Below are positions 48,021-60,420 of a stretch of DNA of 64,000 nt, piece after piece (the stretch's first letter is position 1; every line of letters begins with the position of its first letter). The DNA is from Embiotoca jacksoni (taxonomy: Eukaryota; Chordata; Actinopteri; Embiotocidae), in assembly GCA_022577435.1 (NCBI GenBank), contig JAKOON010000028.1:4472872-4536871 (forward strand), in the 5' to 3' direction. The position numbers were made by a program, and so were the translations under genes. A model generated the notes under the pieces. The model saw only the letters and a program-made list of their open reading frames with translations. It was not told the DNA's origin and did no database searches.

Positions 48021-51000
48021 TTAGAAATGTTCTATTTTATGTGCAAAAAGCATATAAGAGTTGGTGGGATTGAGTTGGTTGCATGAAACTGCAACAGTTT
48101 ACCTGTCATTTCGTGTATAGGCTTAGTTTTGACTCATAAAATATGTGTGTTGGTGGAAACAGTTCATATGTGTGGAGTAATTGTGTTCTTCGTAGGTTTC
48201 AATAACCATGAGGTCTGTTCTGGTCCCGGGCTTGAGGTAGCAGATTTTGTGTTGAATAGTTGAGCTGCTTCTGATTTTGAGTTACTCCATTTGCACAACA
48301 CTGTGAGCGTCTCTCTCTCTCTCTCTCTCTGTCTAGCCACAGGGCAGGATGCCCTCAGCGTTGAAGTATCCACTTGGGATTACTGTTGACATCTTCTCTC
48401 TCTGCCACCACATGACATCCATTCCTCCCAATTTATCCTTCATGCTCCCAACTTGCAATCGACCTGAGGAGTCATTGCCAAAATGCTTTGTGAGTGTGTG
48501 AATGTGTGTGCGTGTCAACTAAATACGAGGTGTGCCTTTGTCTAAATTGTAATAATTGTGTTACTGCGTGGCCTATCCTGCATCTTTTGAATGGTCCTAA
48601 CACAGCACTGCGTCGGTCACAACACCTGAACTAAATCATGCACTGGGAGTCAGTGGGCTCAGCACAGTGGGGGCAGTACAATAACTGCAATCTGTGTCAA
48701 ATACAATTATTAGAATAGTGTGGGCGTCAGTATGAGAGTTTGCATGGGTAGAAAGTCGTGTACAAATGTCATGTACATCAACCAATGCTGCTGACGCACC
48801 AAAAACAGCTTCTGTTGACCTAAACCAACTTCAGGTGCTGAATGGTACTATTGTAACTCTCAAAGTCAGAGCATTGTTGAAGTCTGCAATGAAACCTTAT
48901 ACAATTTTTTTTAAAAAGACAAGTTGAAGAAACACATATTGGACAAAACAACACGAAGGTTGTACATCTCTGTGCTTTACAATAGATTACATAGACATCA
49001 GAGCAACATGGTCAGTCATTACGGAATGAATTCAATTTGAAATGAAAAGTCTGACATTTAAAGTTTTACTTCACTGTTGAAATATGACCAGTTAAATGAC
49101 GTTAAAGGGTTTCATACCAGCTGACGATAGTTTTGTTCACTATCCTGTTGTTAATAATATTGTACTCACTATCACACTGAAAACAGCCATTTTAAATGGG
49201 CATCCCGACTACTGCAAGTTATTTGCTGCAGTAAAGTATCTGAACGGAAATAGTTAAGAAGTATTGTGACGGGGCAAGAAATACAAACAAATCCCTATCA
49301 ATCACAACTTATTTATAAAAGGAAGCAAACGTGAACAGTAGAAGAGGTTACTCAAACTGTCACTATTTACAGAGTCACATCCCGGTTTAACTTTGACCTG
49401 CTGTGGTCAGACGCAGGGCTCTGACTTTTCTGTCCAACACATCCTCACTCCCAAAAAAACCCCGGAATAGTTAATTTGCCATTAAGGCATACAGTACTAG
49501 CATCAGGTGTACTGGACTGTCATTGTCATGGTAACAGTAATGAACAGGCAGCTAAATTGTTTGGATTCAGGAAAAGATCAAGATTTTGGTTGAAGCACAT
49601 TAGGTAAGTAATTGGACGTATGCACGTAATGTAAGCAATATATATTATGTAAGTTAACTTATGTATGTAACTTCATTGTTTACTTTTGTTTACACACGGG
49701 ACACAAACGGTGGACTTGTGGGTGAAAGCCTTGTGTTTGGTCCATTCCCAGTCAGAATTACAGCGGCCACTACAGGTCACAATAAATGTTAACAGGGGTT
49801 GTAGTAGACTGCTTGCACGGACGACCTTGTGTTTTAGGGGCCGACGACTATTGTACTAGAATGTAGTAGGGCAGAGACCGGCGTTGGACCTTCCATAGCC
49901 GAAGGAAGCCATGGGTGAAGGCCAAATTGAGCTGATTTGCCAGTGGCGGCTAGGATAAGGCCTAGAAGGGGGAATGTAAGGTCAAGGTTTTGGGAGGAAA
50001 TAAACACTTGTTGCATTTCTCATGAGTTAAGGTTAGTTGCGACTCATGCTATCGTAAAAATAAGGCCAATATCCCCCACCCGGTTATACAGGACTGCTTG
50101 TACTGCAGTGTTTGCGTCTGCTCGGCCATACCATCAACCAATTAGGAGGAAAGATATGATACCAACGCCTTCCCAGCCACACGATCCGTTCCGCCAGTGC
50201 CGAGCAAGAAGCACAGTTTTGCACCAGAGGTTTTTTTTTCCTTTACAGCACCACTTTGGTATCTTGTGAATTCAACTCAAACTTGACATAATCATCTCTT
50301 TGCAGTTTATTTAAGATGCTGTATTTGTTATTTTGCGTGTCCCAGACAACGGTGAGTTTCCTCTGAGAAAATGTGCCCACTGTTACTGGTCATGATGGAG
50401 CAAGTTCATTGTTTAAAGGCAACGAGAGTAGTGAATGTAATCAGCCCACTCCTGTGCTTGACACATCCACTGGGCAGGGTGCACTTGACTTTCATCTCTG
50501 CTGCGCTGCCGCGTTCATGAAAGTGGACCCCACGGTTTCCCTGTGCAGCAAGCGGAGCGCACGTTTAGTTTCCCTTCTGTACACACTACAAACGGCATGG
50601 TATGCACACGCTGACACATTCCACCGATGCACACTCTATATTTGAACTCTATTGTATTTTATTAATGTCTTATCTTATGTTTAATTTGATCTGTTCTTGT
50701 GCAACTTGTTTCTTTTTATATTTTTAAATTACATTTTAAGATGTTTTTTTTTTTATGTTCCTTTATATCTGTTCACGTATGGCACACTGCATGTACATTT
50801 CTTGTCGTAAAGCATTTTTTCCCCCCTGCATTTCTTGTATAAAAGTTGTTATCCAAATAACGTTTATTATAACTATTATTATTATTATTATAGAAAACAT
50901 CACAGCAACCTCCTGACAGCAAGAAAAACTGCTTTGTTAATCGCGTTTGGCTGGACAACATGAAAACTGTACAAACATCATGGAGCGCATACAACATACT

Positions 51001-51416
51001 GTTCTCTCCTATCAGTCAGAAGGAGCAAGGTGTGAGTCTAAAGCCATGCTGTGGATCCAAGTCAAACCCACCAATAACAACTCCCATCTTATCCATGAGC
51101 ATTGGTCCCACGCACTACGTCTAACTCAGCTCGCAATCAAAGGTTTTTGGCTCACAACCAGAGAGGTCTTATTTGCTTTGCATTTCATTTTTTTGGGACA
51201 CAAGCAAAATTCTTGTGAGGTAAGGTATTACTGTAACCACGATGGCGGAGTTCTCTGACCTCAACAAAGTGCTTATTTTAAACCAAACCGTGGCCTAAAC
51301 AAACGATCTACGTCGCTGATTATGCTGGAGGACTTGTTGAAATTGTTACATTCCTGCAGAAAGAAGAGATGTTTAAACACCGGAGTCCAAACAAAAAAAA
51401 ATGTCAGATGCAATCG
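45501..51416. other. intergenic, no gene; candidate conserved non-coding stretch at 46.08-46.60 kb
   Basis: 46080-46600 lacks repeats and microsatellites and is less AT-biased. It holds words such as 'ctgcaatcgattatcacata', 'cttgatcaattacagagcca' and 'agccaattagacaatgggg', reminiscent of enhancers bound by homeodomain, Cut/Onecut and NF-Y factors. Conservation is untested. The remainder has a poly-A run (47990-48016), a CT run (48311-48330), an (ATT)n run near 50875-50890 and no recognised coding sequence. Confidence 0.4.
47990..48016. repeat. poly-A run of 27
   Basis: A pure A run with no recognisable retroposon body upstream. Confidence 0.95.
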
Positions 51417-51869
51417 ATGCTGCGTTCAAATATATTAGTATTTACCGTGTTCACGAGAAGAGTTCAAATGAACGGCCCCCTCATTTGCCGTTCACGACTT
51501 TGGAATTTGTTTGCTGACGTTTACAGAAAAAGGCAATGGATGTTAATTTTTGTTGGATGTTAAGCTAATTTATTGTAATTTTAGTCAAGTAGAGTTTGTC
51601 TTCCTATAACTTGGATAATAGACTACGTCTGAGGAAAATGTTGATCTTCCCAACGGCCTCTTCTTTTCCCTCTGCGCCTTTGCATTTCCTACGTTACCCC
51701 CTTGTTAACTTGCTAAATTGTTAGCCTCTGGCTTTTAGACGCTGCCCCTTATTGCCTTTGCCTAGCAACAGTGTTTTTAACTAATTCACCACTTGAACGG
51801 CAAGCATACAGTGCACACAACTTCCCATGTTGTAACCACAAGCTCATGACTTCCATTTGAACGCAGCAT
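51417..51869. mobile_element. 453-bp MITE with 15-bp inverted ends
   Basis: The left end ATGCTGCGTTCAAAT (51417-51431) and right end ATTTGAACGCAGCAT (51855-51869) are exact complements. The interior encodes nothing. No target duplication could be read, so the class is open, perhaps hAT. Confidence 0.8.
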
Positions 51870-52059
51870 GATCTTTTCTGCAAAGTCCCAGAAATTGAGA
51901 TATTTTGCATTACAAGGGCTCACAAGGAAACTTGATGACTATTGACCACAAGATCTCTGTAAAATTGATACTTGTGTATATGTCGAACACAATTCTTCAC
52001 ATTCTTCTCGGGGTTCGAGTTACGCAGTGGCTTTTGGAGAAGCCCTGCTCGTGCACATG

Positions 52060-52361
52060 CCACGTGCACGCGCATATAAAAAGCGTGCGGCAGCGCTGCC
52101 GATTGCGTGTTGCAGCGAAAAACGTTCCCTCTCCCGCTCTCTTGTTGGCCGTCTCTTCACTTTCCCCGCCGTTCCCAGTTTGGATTTAGGGTGTAAACTT
52201 CTGTCCGGCGCTTCCTACATGAGGCAAATCAATCTGATAAAAACAAAAATGAATGAGACGCATCATAGCTTTGGGACTGACTGCGCCTGGGAAGCCTCCT
52301 TTTGAAAGGGGTCAGGACTCCTGCTCAGCTGATCTGGGGCTGGAGGAAGGTGACGACGGGG
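52060..52361 (+). promoter_or_regulatory. candidate core promoter and untranslated first exon
   Basis: A TATA-like 'ATATAAAAA' (52074-52082) lies in a CpG-containing context ('cacgtgcacgcgcatat', 'gtgcggcagcgctgccga'). About 280 bases of GC-richer sequence follow and end in 'gacgggGTGAGC', a consensus donor at 52361. A strong acceptor 'ctttttctcatttcag' lies at 52883-52898 before GC-rich sequence. No long ORF is present. The + orientation and position downstream of eipr1 would suit a 5' untranslated exon of myt1l, but that link is synteny-based inference. Confidence 0.35.
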
Positions 52362-52573
52362 TGAGCTGGTCTTCAGGGTGCAGCTTTCTGTTCGGCTCGT
52401 TGCCACCTCCGTCGCTGCAGAGCGCTGTTGTAACTGCAATCGGAGATCTCTTTCTAATTGATATGTAGCCTAAAGAACGATTTAACACGCAACACTGACA
52501 CATTTTACTATTATTTTGTTCAGGAACCTTATACTGAAAATAAACCTGTGAGTATAAAATGGATGATGATTTA

Positions 52574-52616
52574 GAGCTCCCCCTGAATGTCTCAAAATAG
52601 ACTTTCAGGGGAGCTC
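52574..52616. other. short, nearly perfect hairpin
   Basis: The left arm 52574-52592 (GAGCTCCCCCTGAATGTCT) pairs with the right arm 52599-52616 (AGACTTTCAGGGGAGCTC). There is one bulged C and one mismatch, around a 6-base loop CAAAAT. It is shorter than a usual pre-miRNA. It could be a structured RNA, a transposon scar or chance. Confidence 0.85.
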
Positions 52617-52898
52617 GTGTCCTTTGCAGCTCTCCCGTAATTCGAACTATGATTCTTCTTTATATTCATTGTACATGTCTGTTTCTCAGCACCTACTTTA
52701 CCCCTCTGTTGGAAGTAGAGGCACCAATTCAGAGAAAGCCTGGAAGCAACGGCATCTATGTTAAACCTCAACTCATGAAGACAAATTGGTGAAGGTGAGC
52801 GCTCTCGATGCTGGTGCTGATTACCTTTCCACCACACTTGCACCAAGCCATTTCTCCCTCTAAACTAGCACGATGCTCCTCCCTTTTTCTCATTTCAG

Positions 52899-54079
52899 CT
52901 GCGGAGGGGAGGCGCAGCCGGGTGGAGGAAGGTGGGGAAACCGTCCATCAGAGGCGGGCAGAGCCAGGGACATGGCCCATAAGGAGCAGCACGAAGCCCC
53001 ACAAGTTATTACCCCTGCTACCCGGGCCCATTTTGTCTTCATCAATTCTTAAACTCATAAGACTCCCTGCCTCTCTCCTTTTCCAAATTGTACCATCTAT
53101 CAAGCCCCGCGCTACTCTACCTCTTCCTTCTTCCTCTTATGTTCCTCTTCTTCTCTGTGGTTTTGTAACTCGTACTTCTCACTGTCACAGCAGAACCAGG
53201 CAGTGCAGCCGCAGATCGTCAAATTGTCCCCAACCCAATGTTTTTTTTTACAGGTCGAAATGACAACAACAGCCCCTACCTTTCTTTCTTTATTTCTTTA
53301 TTTCTTTGCTGTCCTCATCTCTAATCTCTAAAATCTCTTTTTTTTCCCCCCTCATCCCCTTCTCCATTTTATTTGATCTTTCTCCCTCCACTTTATCATC
53401 TTGCAGGCTCACCTCCCCTCCTCTCCTCATCTTTCTCCAGCCTGCATTTCTTTTATATTTTCCGACTCGCTGCTGGTTTCTCATTGTAGTGGACCGACTG
53501 GTCCTCTTTCTTGCTCCCTCTTTCCATCTCTTCCTCTCCATCTCTCTAATTATGTGCTGAGACAAAGGCGTCTGATTCTCCCTCCTCCCACTCAGAGCTG
53601 TCAGCCTTGGTGTAGGAGAGAGTTAATTTCACACTTACTGCATGCTTTAATTAAAAAGGGGTGAGGGTGGGGTGGGTGGGTGGAAGAAGGGAAAAAAACA
53701 AGAAGGGATGCGTGTGCTCAGTAACAGAAAGGGTGGAATCTGCACGCGTGTTGACGGTTGTCAACATGCATCGTGTTTTTGGTTTTTGCCCACAGTCTTG
53801 AGCCAGGTGCGTTTTCTTCATATTTCTAGCTGTGTAGGTGTGCGCCTCAACACGTGCAGAGTTTGTGTCTTCACTCCTCAGGTGGATGACAATCGTACTT
53901 GTTTATTCGCCCTCAATGGCAACATCAGGCTGTATTTTTAGCTGAGGGCTTTAATGAGGAATCAATAGAACTGTAATAGCTTGTTATGGGGAGCTTACAG
54001 TCCCACTCTACACACAAACACGCAGCTACACACGGGCGCATCACTGCTTTGATGCTTTGTATCGGCAGCTGGAGAGTGG

Positions 54080-54080
<1 letters not shown>
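52899..54080. other. intergenic, GC-rich start then pyrimidine-rich stretch
   Basis: 52899-53010 is GC-rich and follows a good acceptor. 53020-53600 is strongly pyrimidine-rich on the + strand with TTTC repeats. The 151-codon frame (52808-53263) is Ser/Leu/Pro-biased as expected from composition and is not called as a gene. Confidence 0.45.

Positions 54081-54113
<33 letters not shown>
54081..54113. repeat. (CA)n microsatellite
   Basis: About 16 CA units followed by 'tacatat'. Confidence 0.97.
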
Positions 54114-54118
<5 letters not shown>

Positions 54119-55344
54119 TATCTTACACATACTTGAGCATGTCCAGGAAAAAAACATGTGAACATGCAACAGCACTCATAAGTACAGATAGGAAATCACA
54201 GAACCTGCACGAACACAGTACAGCACCACCCAAACCGCTGCAATCATTCTCACTACAACAGCACATGATAACCCCTGTTGAGCTACGGATGATAGTGGTT
54301 ACACCCACCATTGTCAAATCAAGTAATTCATCGTCGTCATCCACTGCATGTAGCAGTGAGACAGTGATCTTGGCAAGACGTACGCTATCTCACACATCCA
54401 GTTGGTCATTGAAATCGTTGGTAATATGATACACTATTGAAACAGCAGTTACCCAGTGCATTAATTAGCCTATCTACCCCCACCTACAGAAGATACAGTT
54501 AGTCATGCAATCTTGTGACGGAGGAAGAATATTATGGCTTTGTGATGCCGCTAGTGCATGCATAATAAGCACATCTAAGTGTTTGTCTGTGTGGTGTAAA
54601 TGTGTTTTTGTAGATGTAGTAGGGATGTGTTTTTAATTAATACATAGCTGGAATTTCCAAAACTGGGGGTATTTATTCACGTTACATAACTCTACCAGGT
54701 TCAGAGTCAGGAATGGTCAAATCATGGCTTCAAAAGTAACTGCAAATGCTGGACTCAGTATAATGTATTCCATATGACTGCGTGCATCTCTCTGCATGTT
54801 GTGTTTTTGTGCTGGTATAGGAGCACCTGCACTTGCACAACTTCATCCACACATCTAACGTCCTAGTGTATGTGTCATGGGCATGATGTAGGAGATAATC
54901 GTGCTTGCAGCGCAGGGACAGCGTGTTCTTAAAGCTGCCATGTTGACCATGCACTGAGCATAGGCTCTAAATTGTATATCTGTAACATATTAACTGCTAC
55001 TCTTTGTTAAAGCTTTAGATATCACGAGAAGACGGATGGAGCAGGCAATTACTTCACCTATTGGTTTGCATTGGAGCTGAATTGAAACGTAGAGAATGGT
55101 GTACGGCTTCTTTTTTTTTCTGGTTGGAGCCAGCACCTTCCAAATATTGGAAGTGGGGTAGAGGACAGGAGTGACACTTAGAACCTGATTGGAGCTCTTT
55201 CTGTAGCTAGCGGTAGAGCATCATCGGTGGATTGTACATGTTCCACTTAATGCCAAAAATTGCATATAAAAATGCATTAACATTGGAAACGGCTACAAAA
55301 ATAATCATTTACTTACAGAAAAAACTGGTTGTCTGAAGCCCTAC
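54114..55344. other. intergenic, no gene seen
   Basis: No recognised element or coding homology. Confidence 0.5.
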
Positions 55345-55530
55345 AGCCCTTCTGTGTAGACTTTGCATGTTCACCCTGTACCTCCTCCCACAGTCCAAAG
55401 ACATGCTTGGTAGGTTAATTAGTAATTATAATTTTGCCATAGCTATAAATGTGTCTTTCTGTGTTGGCCCTGTGCTGGACTAATGACCGTGTCCAGATTG
55501 TACCCTGCTTTTGCCCAAAGGGTAGATCAA
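55345..55530 (+). mobile_element. SINE fragment (3' body), diverged
   Basis: 'ctgtgtagactttgcatgtt', 'tcccacagtccaaagacatg', 'tgttggccctgtgctggact' and 'accctgcttttgcccaaag' parallel the body of the SINEs at 14431 and 30798. The promoter boxes and the tail are missing. Confidence 0.75.
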
Positions 55531-55659
55531 AAACAGATTACAACAAGCTAACAGCCTACTTCACTGACATGACAACTAAATATTAACTGAATCAAAACAA
55601 GACGCATGGGGCCCGTGATAGTGAGTGGTTAGGGAACACACCATATGGGCGAAAATGTC

Positions 55660-55910
55660 CTGGGGCCTCATTGATACAACAGGGCGTATGGATCAATACT
55701 AAAAGTGTTAGTGTGTGCAAAAAAATATATTAGAAAACTAAAACCATGCACAAATACACTTTATAAATCACAGTCCACCTGGAAATGTGTGACCGTAGAT
55801 CAGTCTCATATCCCTCCCGCTACATTCCCACATTCAGTCATGAATAGCGTTACGACCCGGCCGGTGTTATAACCTTCTCAACACTGACTTCTGATCATAT
55901 AGTTTTTTTT
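55660..55910. repeat. possible Harbinger-type MITE fragment
   Basis: 'ggggcctcattgata...' and 'ccatgcacaaatacacttta' with 'taaatcacagtcc' resemble, by memory, 'GGGGCCTCATTTATAAA' elements of fish. No right end was found. Confidence 0.35.
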
Positions 55911-55989
55911 CCTGTTGGACTGAACAGAGGCAAGAGACTAATGAGCCATTTCACAGGCATGATGCAACTTTTCTTTAAAGAGCTGACAT

Positions 55990-56640
55990 GATCTAAAATT
56001 AATTGTGCTGCAGATAGTTTATCAGACTGCTTTCATCCCACTCTTTTCCTGACTCAAGACAGTACTTGTGGGGCATGGACTTTAAAGTTATGTGAAATCT
56101 CCCCTCTGCTTTGGACATTACTTGAGCAAAGATCTTTGACACAAAATTTGAGCCCTGGTCACTGCACAAAGTTAGGAATGTCAAACGTGAAAACATATCA
56201 CATTCCTTTTCCAATAGCCTTTATCTATAACGTGCATAATGGGATGGCCAACAAGAATACCTGAGGATGTGACGATACATTTTCCGAATACCAAAATGAA
56301 CTGACAAACTGTGGTCATGGGCTAAACTCAGGACTTGAACACAAAATTGAGTTGCCACAATTACCTGGTGGATGAGATCACACTCACTGCCAGGCAGAGG
56401 AGAACACCTCAGTCCGCATGAGAACACCATCATCAAATAAATAAGTGACGGATGTCTGCCATTACTTGTCTAAAACTCCAGACAAAGTCCCAGCTAAAGT
56501 ACAGTCTCTCTGTTGGGCCATAATCAGTTCTGCTTTATCCACTGATAAAGTAAACTCTGGAGGAGGTGATGATACATCAGATGAGGGAATTCCCCGCCAT
56601 CTTAAAACCATGTGATGCCATGCCATTCAAACTGATACAA
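55990..56640 (-). mobile_element. Ty3/gypsy integrase remnant
   Basis: On the minus strand, near 56300, VLSLAHDHSLSVHFGIRKMY matches the zinc-binding start of a fish gypsy integrase (H...H part), followed by ILRYSCWP. Further on, SDQGSNFVSKIFAQVMS and LKSMPHKYCLESGKEWDE match the integrase core around the second catalytic Asp and the region after the Glu. The segment between, with the Cys pair and first Asp, is deleted, and stops and frame shifts are present. No LTRs were found. It is an inactive relic. Confidence 0.8.
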
Positions 56641-59600
56641 ATACATGTCATCTAAATTTAAAAAAAAATGAGGGTTATGAAGCGATAGATAAATGCCACA
56701 ATAGATAGTTATATAAAGCTAAGGGCAGAAACTTCAATAAAAAAAAGCCTATTTCTCAGTGTTTTATTATTTTCAAAGTTATGATGCCGAAACACCTTTT
56801 ATTTGCTAATAACGCTGTAAATTGTTAATTAATTTATTTATTCTATAAACCACAAACCTTACCTCCTAAATGTAGGCTACCTTTGAGCTGCCAATATTGA
56901 CCACTGACAGATTATATTAAAATATATTGCCTGATTTATATATTTTTTATGGCATTTATAGATTTCATTTTGTGTCAACATAACATAAACATGTAACTTA
57001 TAGTCTCTGTAACCTGTCAGTTCCTTCTTCTACTACAGTGCATTTTAAGAGGCTGCATACATAGTTTATTATTTTCCTTTTCTGAACACATAAAGCTTTT
57101 ATTAAAAAAAAAAAAGTATTGGTATCAGCGATACCAGCCCACATTTGACTTCGGTTGTATGGGATTAGATCAGAAATCTGTGGTATTGCGCATCACTAAT
57201 TGGTTTCCGATCAGAGTGACTGCTGACTGAAAAGCACAAGGATTAATTAGGCTCTTAGCCTAGTCTGGAGCAGGCTAGTTGAACACAATATATCTCCATG
57301 GTAACTTGTGTGCAGCTGCATTCGTGAAACCGAATCAAGGCTTAATTCAGCCAGGATAACTGGAACAACCCGGCTTAATCCTTTTTCCAGGTTCTGTGAA
57401 ACAGCCCAAGGGACTGGACAAAGACAGAGGAACAGAAACACAAGGAACAAATCAAATAGATAACCAAACAGACCAAAACCATGACAAAACCTTAATTGAA
57501 ACGTGATATAAACTTACGAATACTTTTAAAAATGGTAGACATTTTATGATAAATAATAAAAACAAAACGTCTAAACAAGGGTTTTGTGGCATCAACCATT
57601 CTGCATCAACATTCTGTAGCAACGACTGATGTGGAGCCCTAGATCTCAATGGATTTCAAAAGCCAATGTGGCAATTGGAATAAGTGGACATTTATTTTCA
57701 AATATGTACTAAGAAATGTTTGAAAAGATATCAAATGAAAAGATACGGCCGTCAGTGTGCTGTTCATTCCCCCGATATTGAGGTCTTGCATTGTAGATAC
57801 AATCTTAAGTTTAAGATCTCCATGATTTCAACTGTTGTTCTTACACGTTTTATATTTCTAAATACATTTATGTATAACCAATTACCAATCTGATTTGACA
57901 CAAGTAAAACATGTGGCCGGGTTGAGTTCCACTATGGGGATGAGTGATTAAACAGAAAAAACTAGAAGAACAGGAGTCACTATGAGCCTGAGGGCCACCT
58001 AGTGTGCAATTTAGCCACTGTGGCAGGGTCGGTAAGGCTGGACACCTTACTATTTAGCAACATTGCTACCAATCAATGAAAAAAAATCTGATAAAGCTGA
58101 ACTTGGCTCTCATCCATCCATAAATATCCATAGAGAAATACATACATGAACTGCCACTGCTGTGAATAGATTCAGTGATTAATACAGAGGTGCATTGTGT
58201 AGGAATGTAGGTGCCGAAGCATACTGAGGTCAGATCCATCCTGTTGAACAGCTGGCTAGATGGGTTCTCCGTATTATTAGTATAAGGGGTGTTCCATCAC
58301 AACACAATAATAAATGCACCACCGAAGAGGTGTGCGTCATACATGGACAACAGGTGCAGCAGTACACCCCCATATCTTACCTATAACACAAACCAGGCAG
58401 CCGGCAGATATTAGAATAAGCTCAGGGAGAGGCGTGCTGATTCCAATTAGCAGTCTGTTGTTTCACACTGTGGGCGATGAAGCTTGTTATTCCAAGCATG
58501 GAGTCTGAGGAGCGCTGCTCTGTGGCTCCCACCGTGCAATCAGCCTGTATGACTCTTTCGTACCCACCAAGCACTGATTGCTACATTCATCTGGCACTAT
58601 TCTCACTCTGTGAGGTGCTGCAAAGGTACATTTGTTAAGGACGGTCTTGGACACCCATGGAACAAGGTACAAAATAGCATGACTTGAGGGCTGATGCTAT
58701 GCCATCACTGATAACTGTATAGCCATAATGATCCTGGCAGAGAAAGGGTTCGATACAGAAAAATAATCACAGTTTGTCTGTGCAATCATAATTCAGGGTA
58801 TGAGTACTAATGCTATATTATAGGCAGTAATTATATGCCTTGATTAAAAACTAGGGGATAACAATGGACGATTCAATTGCAGGCTGATGATGCCGACTCT
58901 TTGTTTTGCTCTTTCACTGCTCCATGCACCAAGGGAATTGGAGAAGAATCCAGGTGCTGCAACTAACACGGCTTGATTGTGTGCTTGTCAAATAATTGTG
59001 TTTGGGTGCGTCTGATTGTTCTTCAGATGGAATTATTTAAACTAAACCCAGCTCCGTGGCTGTATAGCATTTTTACTTCTGGATTTGTATGTATGTATAT
59101 GTACAAATACATAATAAGTTAATATTTGTCAGTATGCTTATTGGATAACTGACACAAATCCAATAATCTACAACAGACTGTTGGTCAAAATTTAAAAGAT
59201 TATCAATCTCTCCTTCATATTTCAACACAGTACATCAGCACATTGGCCAGTGGCATGAAGCTGTAAATTTGAAATAAAGAAAAGTAATAATACAAAGGAA
59301 TCACAAGCTCCAACAAGTAATGGTTGCGATTTTCTAAAAGTAGTGGAATAGCTCAAAATGTTTTGATAGCTCAACATATTTGATATTTATAATATATAAT
59401 TTAATATAATGGAATAATTTGATATATATAGACACTTTGTTTTGAATAATAAATTGTATCTGACATTTTTTTCCATAAAAGATAATTTACCAAACTGAAA
59501 ATTCTGAAAATGATCATGTCTCCTCCTACATTGAGAAGTTCAGTATCTCTGAATACATATTTAGGTTTTGAGAAGAAATATTTTTTTTTAATCATTTTTT

Positions 59601-59999
59601 ATCTAAGACAAATTTATCAGAGCAGTGTCCAAAAGAAAAACTCATTCAGTCCATGAGACATCCATGTGGCAGTAATAAATGGTACAGATTATTTATTACT
59701 CTCATTATTTTATCATTTATTTTAAATGATCTGCAATTATAAATAAAATTGTATTTTGTCTTGGAGTGATATTAATATACAGAGAAGGAAAACGAGCTGG
59801 AATTTGGTTCTTAAATTTAGAGGTGGACGTCAAAAGGTTTAGAAATTCAGTTTACATTGATTGTACTGCTATTGAGTTAATTACATGGATACATAACTAA
59901 AACTATGAATTAATGGTTATTTTAAGAATAATTCAACTAATTTTAAATACATATAGGCATACATATGCACACATGTGTACAGACACAGATATAGACAGT

Positions 60000-60031
<32 letters not shown>

Positions 60032-60200
60032 GTCTCAAGATTCTCAGTATCTTAAGAAGGGTCCAAATATTTAGGAACCTAGTATGTGAATTAGAATATG
60101 TGTAATGGATCTTTTCGGGGCTTAAACAGGACATGGTATCTGGGCATGGTGGGCAGGACAGCATCATTCCATCTTTATAATATGACACTCCTGAATGTGA
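56641..60200. other. intergenic, no gene seen
   Basis: AT-rich. 'tattggtatcagcgatacca' near 57117 resembles part of a fish DNA-transposon repeat. 58680-59080 is repeat-free with TAATTAT words and could be regulatory. A poly-A run lies at 60009-60031. Confidence 0.45.
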
Positions 60201-60420
60201 AAAATGTAGAGGAGAGGAAGCCTCCCTTAGCCAGTTTGGAAAGATACTCGAGGGAGATTTTCCAAACCTTATCATTAATCCTCAACATTAACCCACTTGT
60301 AGAAACAAATCCTCTAGTTGCTCTTTTTGGTACCACTGGAGAGGATGACATGCGCCTTAACTCTATTAAAAGTTGCACACTGTTTTGTGCCTCTTATACA
60401 TACGGGAAAGTTTGACTTTT
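60200..60420 (+). mobile_element. L1/Tx1-type LINE ORF2 C-terminal fragment
   Basis: The + frame reads LERYSREIFQTLSLILNI, then NPLVALFGTTGEDDMRLNSI. This resembles the C-terminal region of fish L1/Tx1 ORF2 proteins (W..IF.T.S.I..I.L.PNP..ALFG). The true upstream cysteine motif and reverse transcriptase are absent. The open frame 60098-60415 is therefore a retroelement remnant. Confidence 0.6.

Noticed and set aside
52808..53263. 151-codon ORF next to a good acceptor
   Set aside because: The amino acid composition (Ser, Leu, Pro, Arg) follows the pyrimidine-rich DNA. The frame starts upstream of the acceptor and shows no domain.
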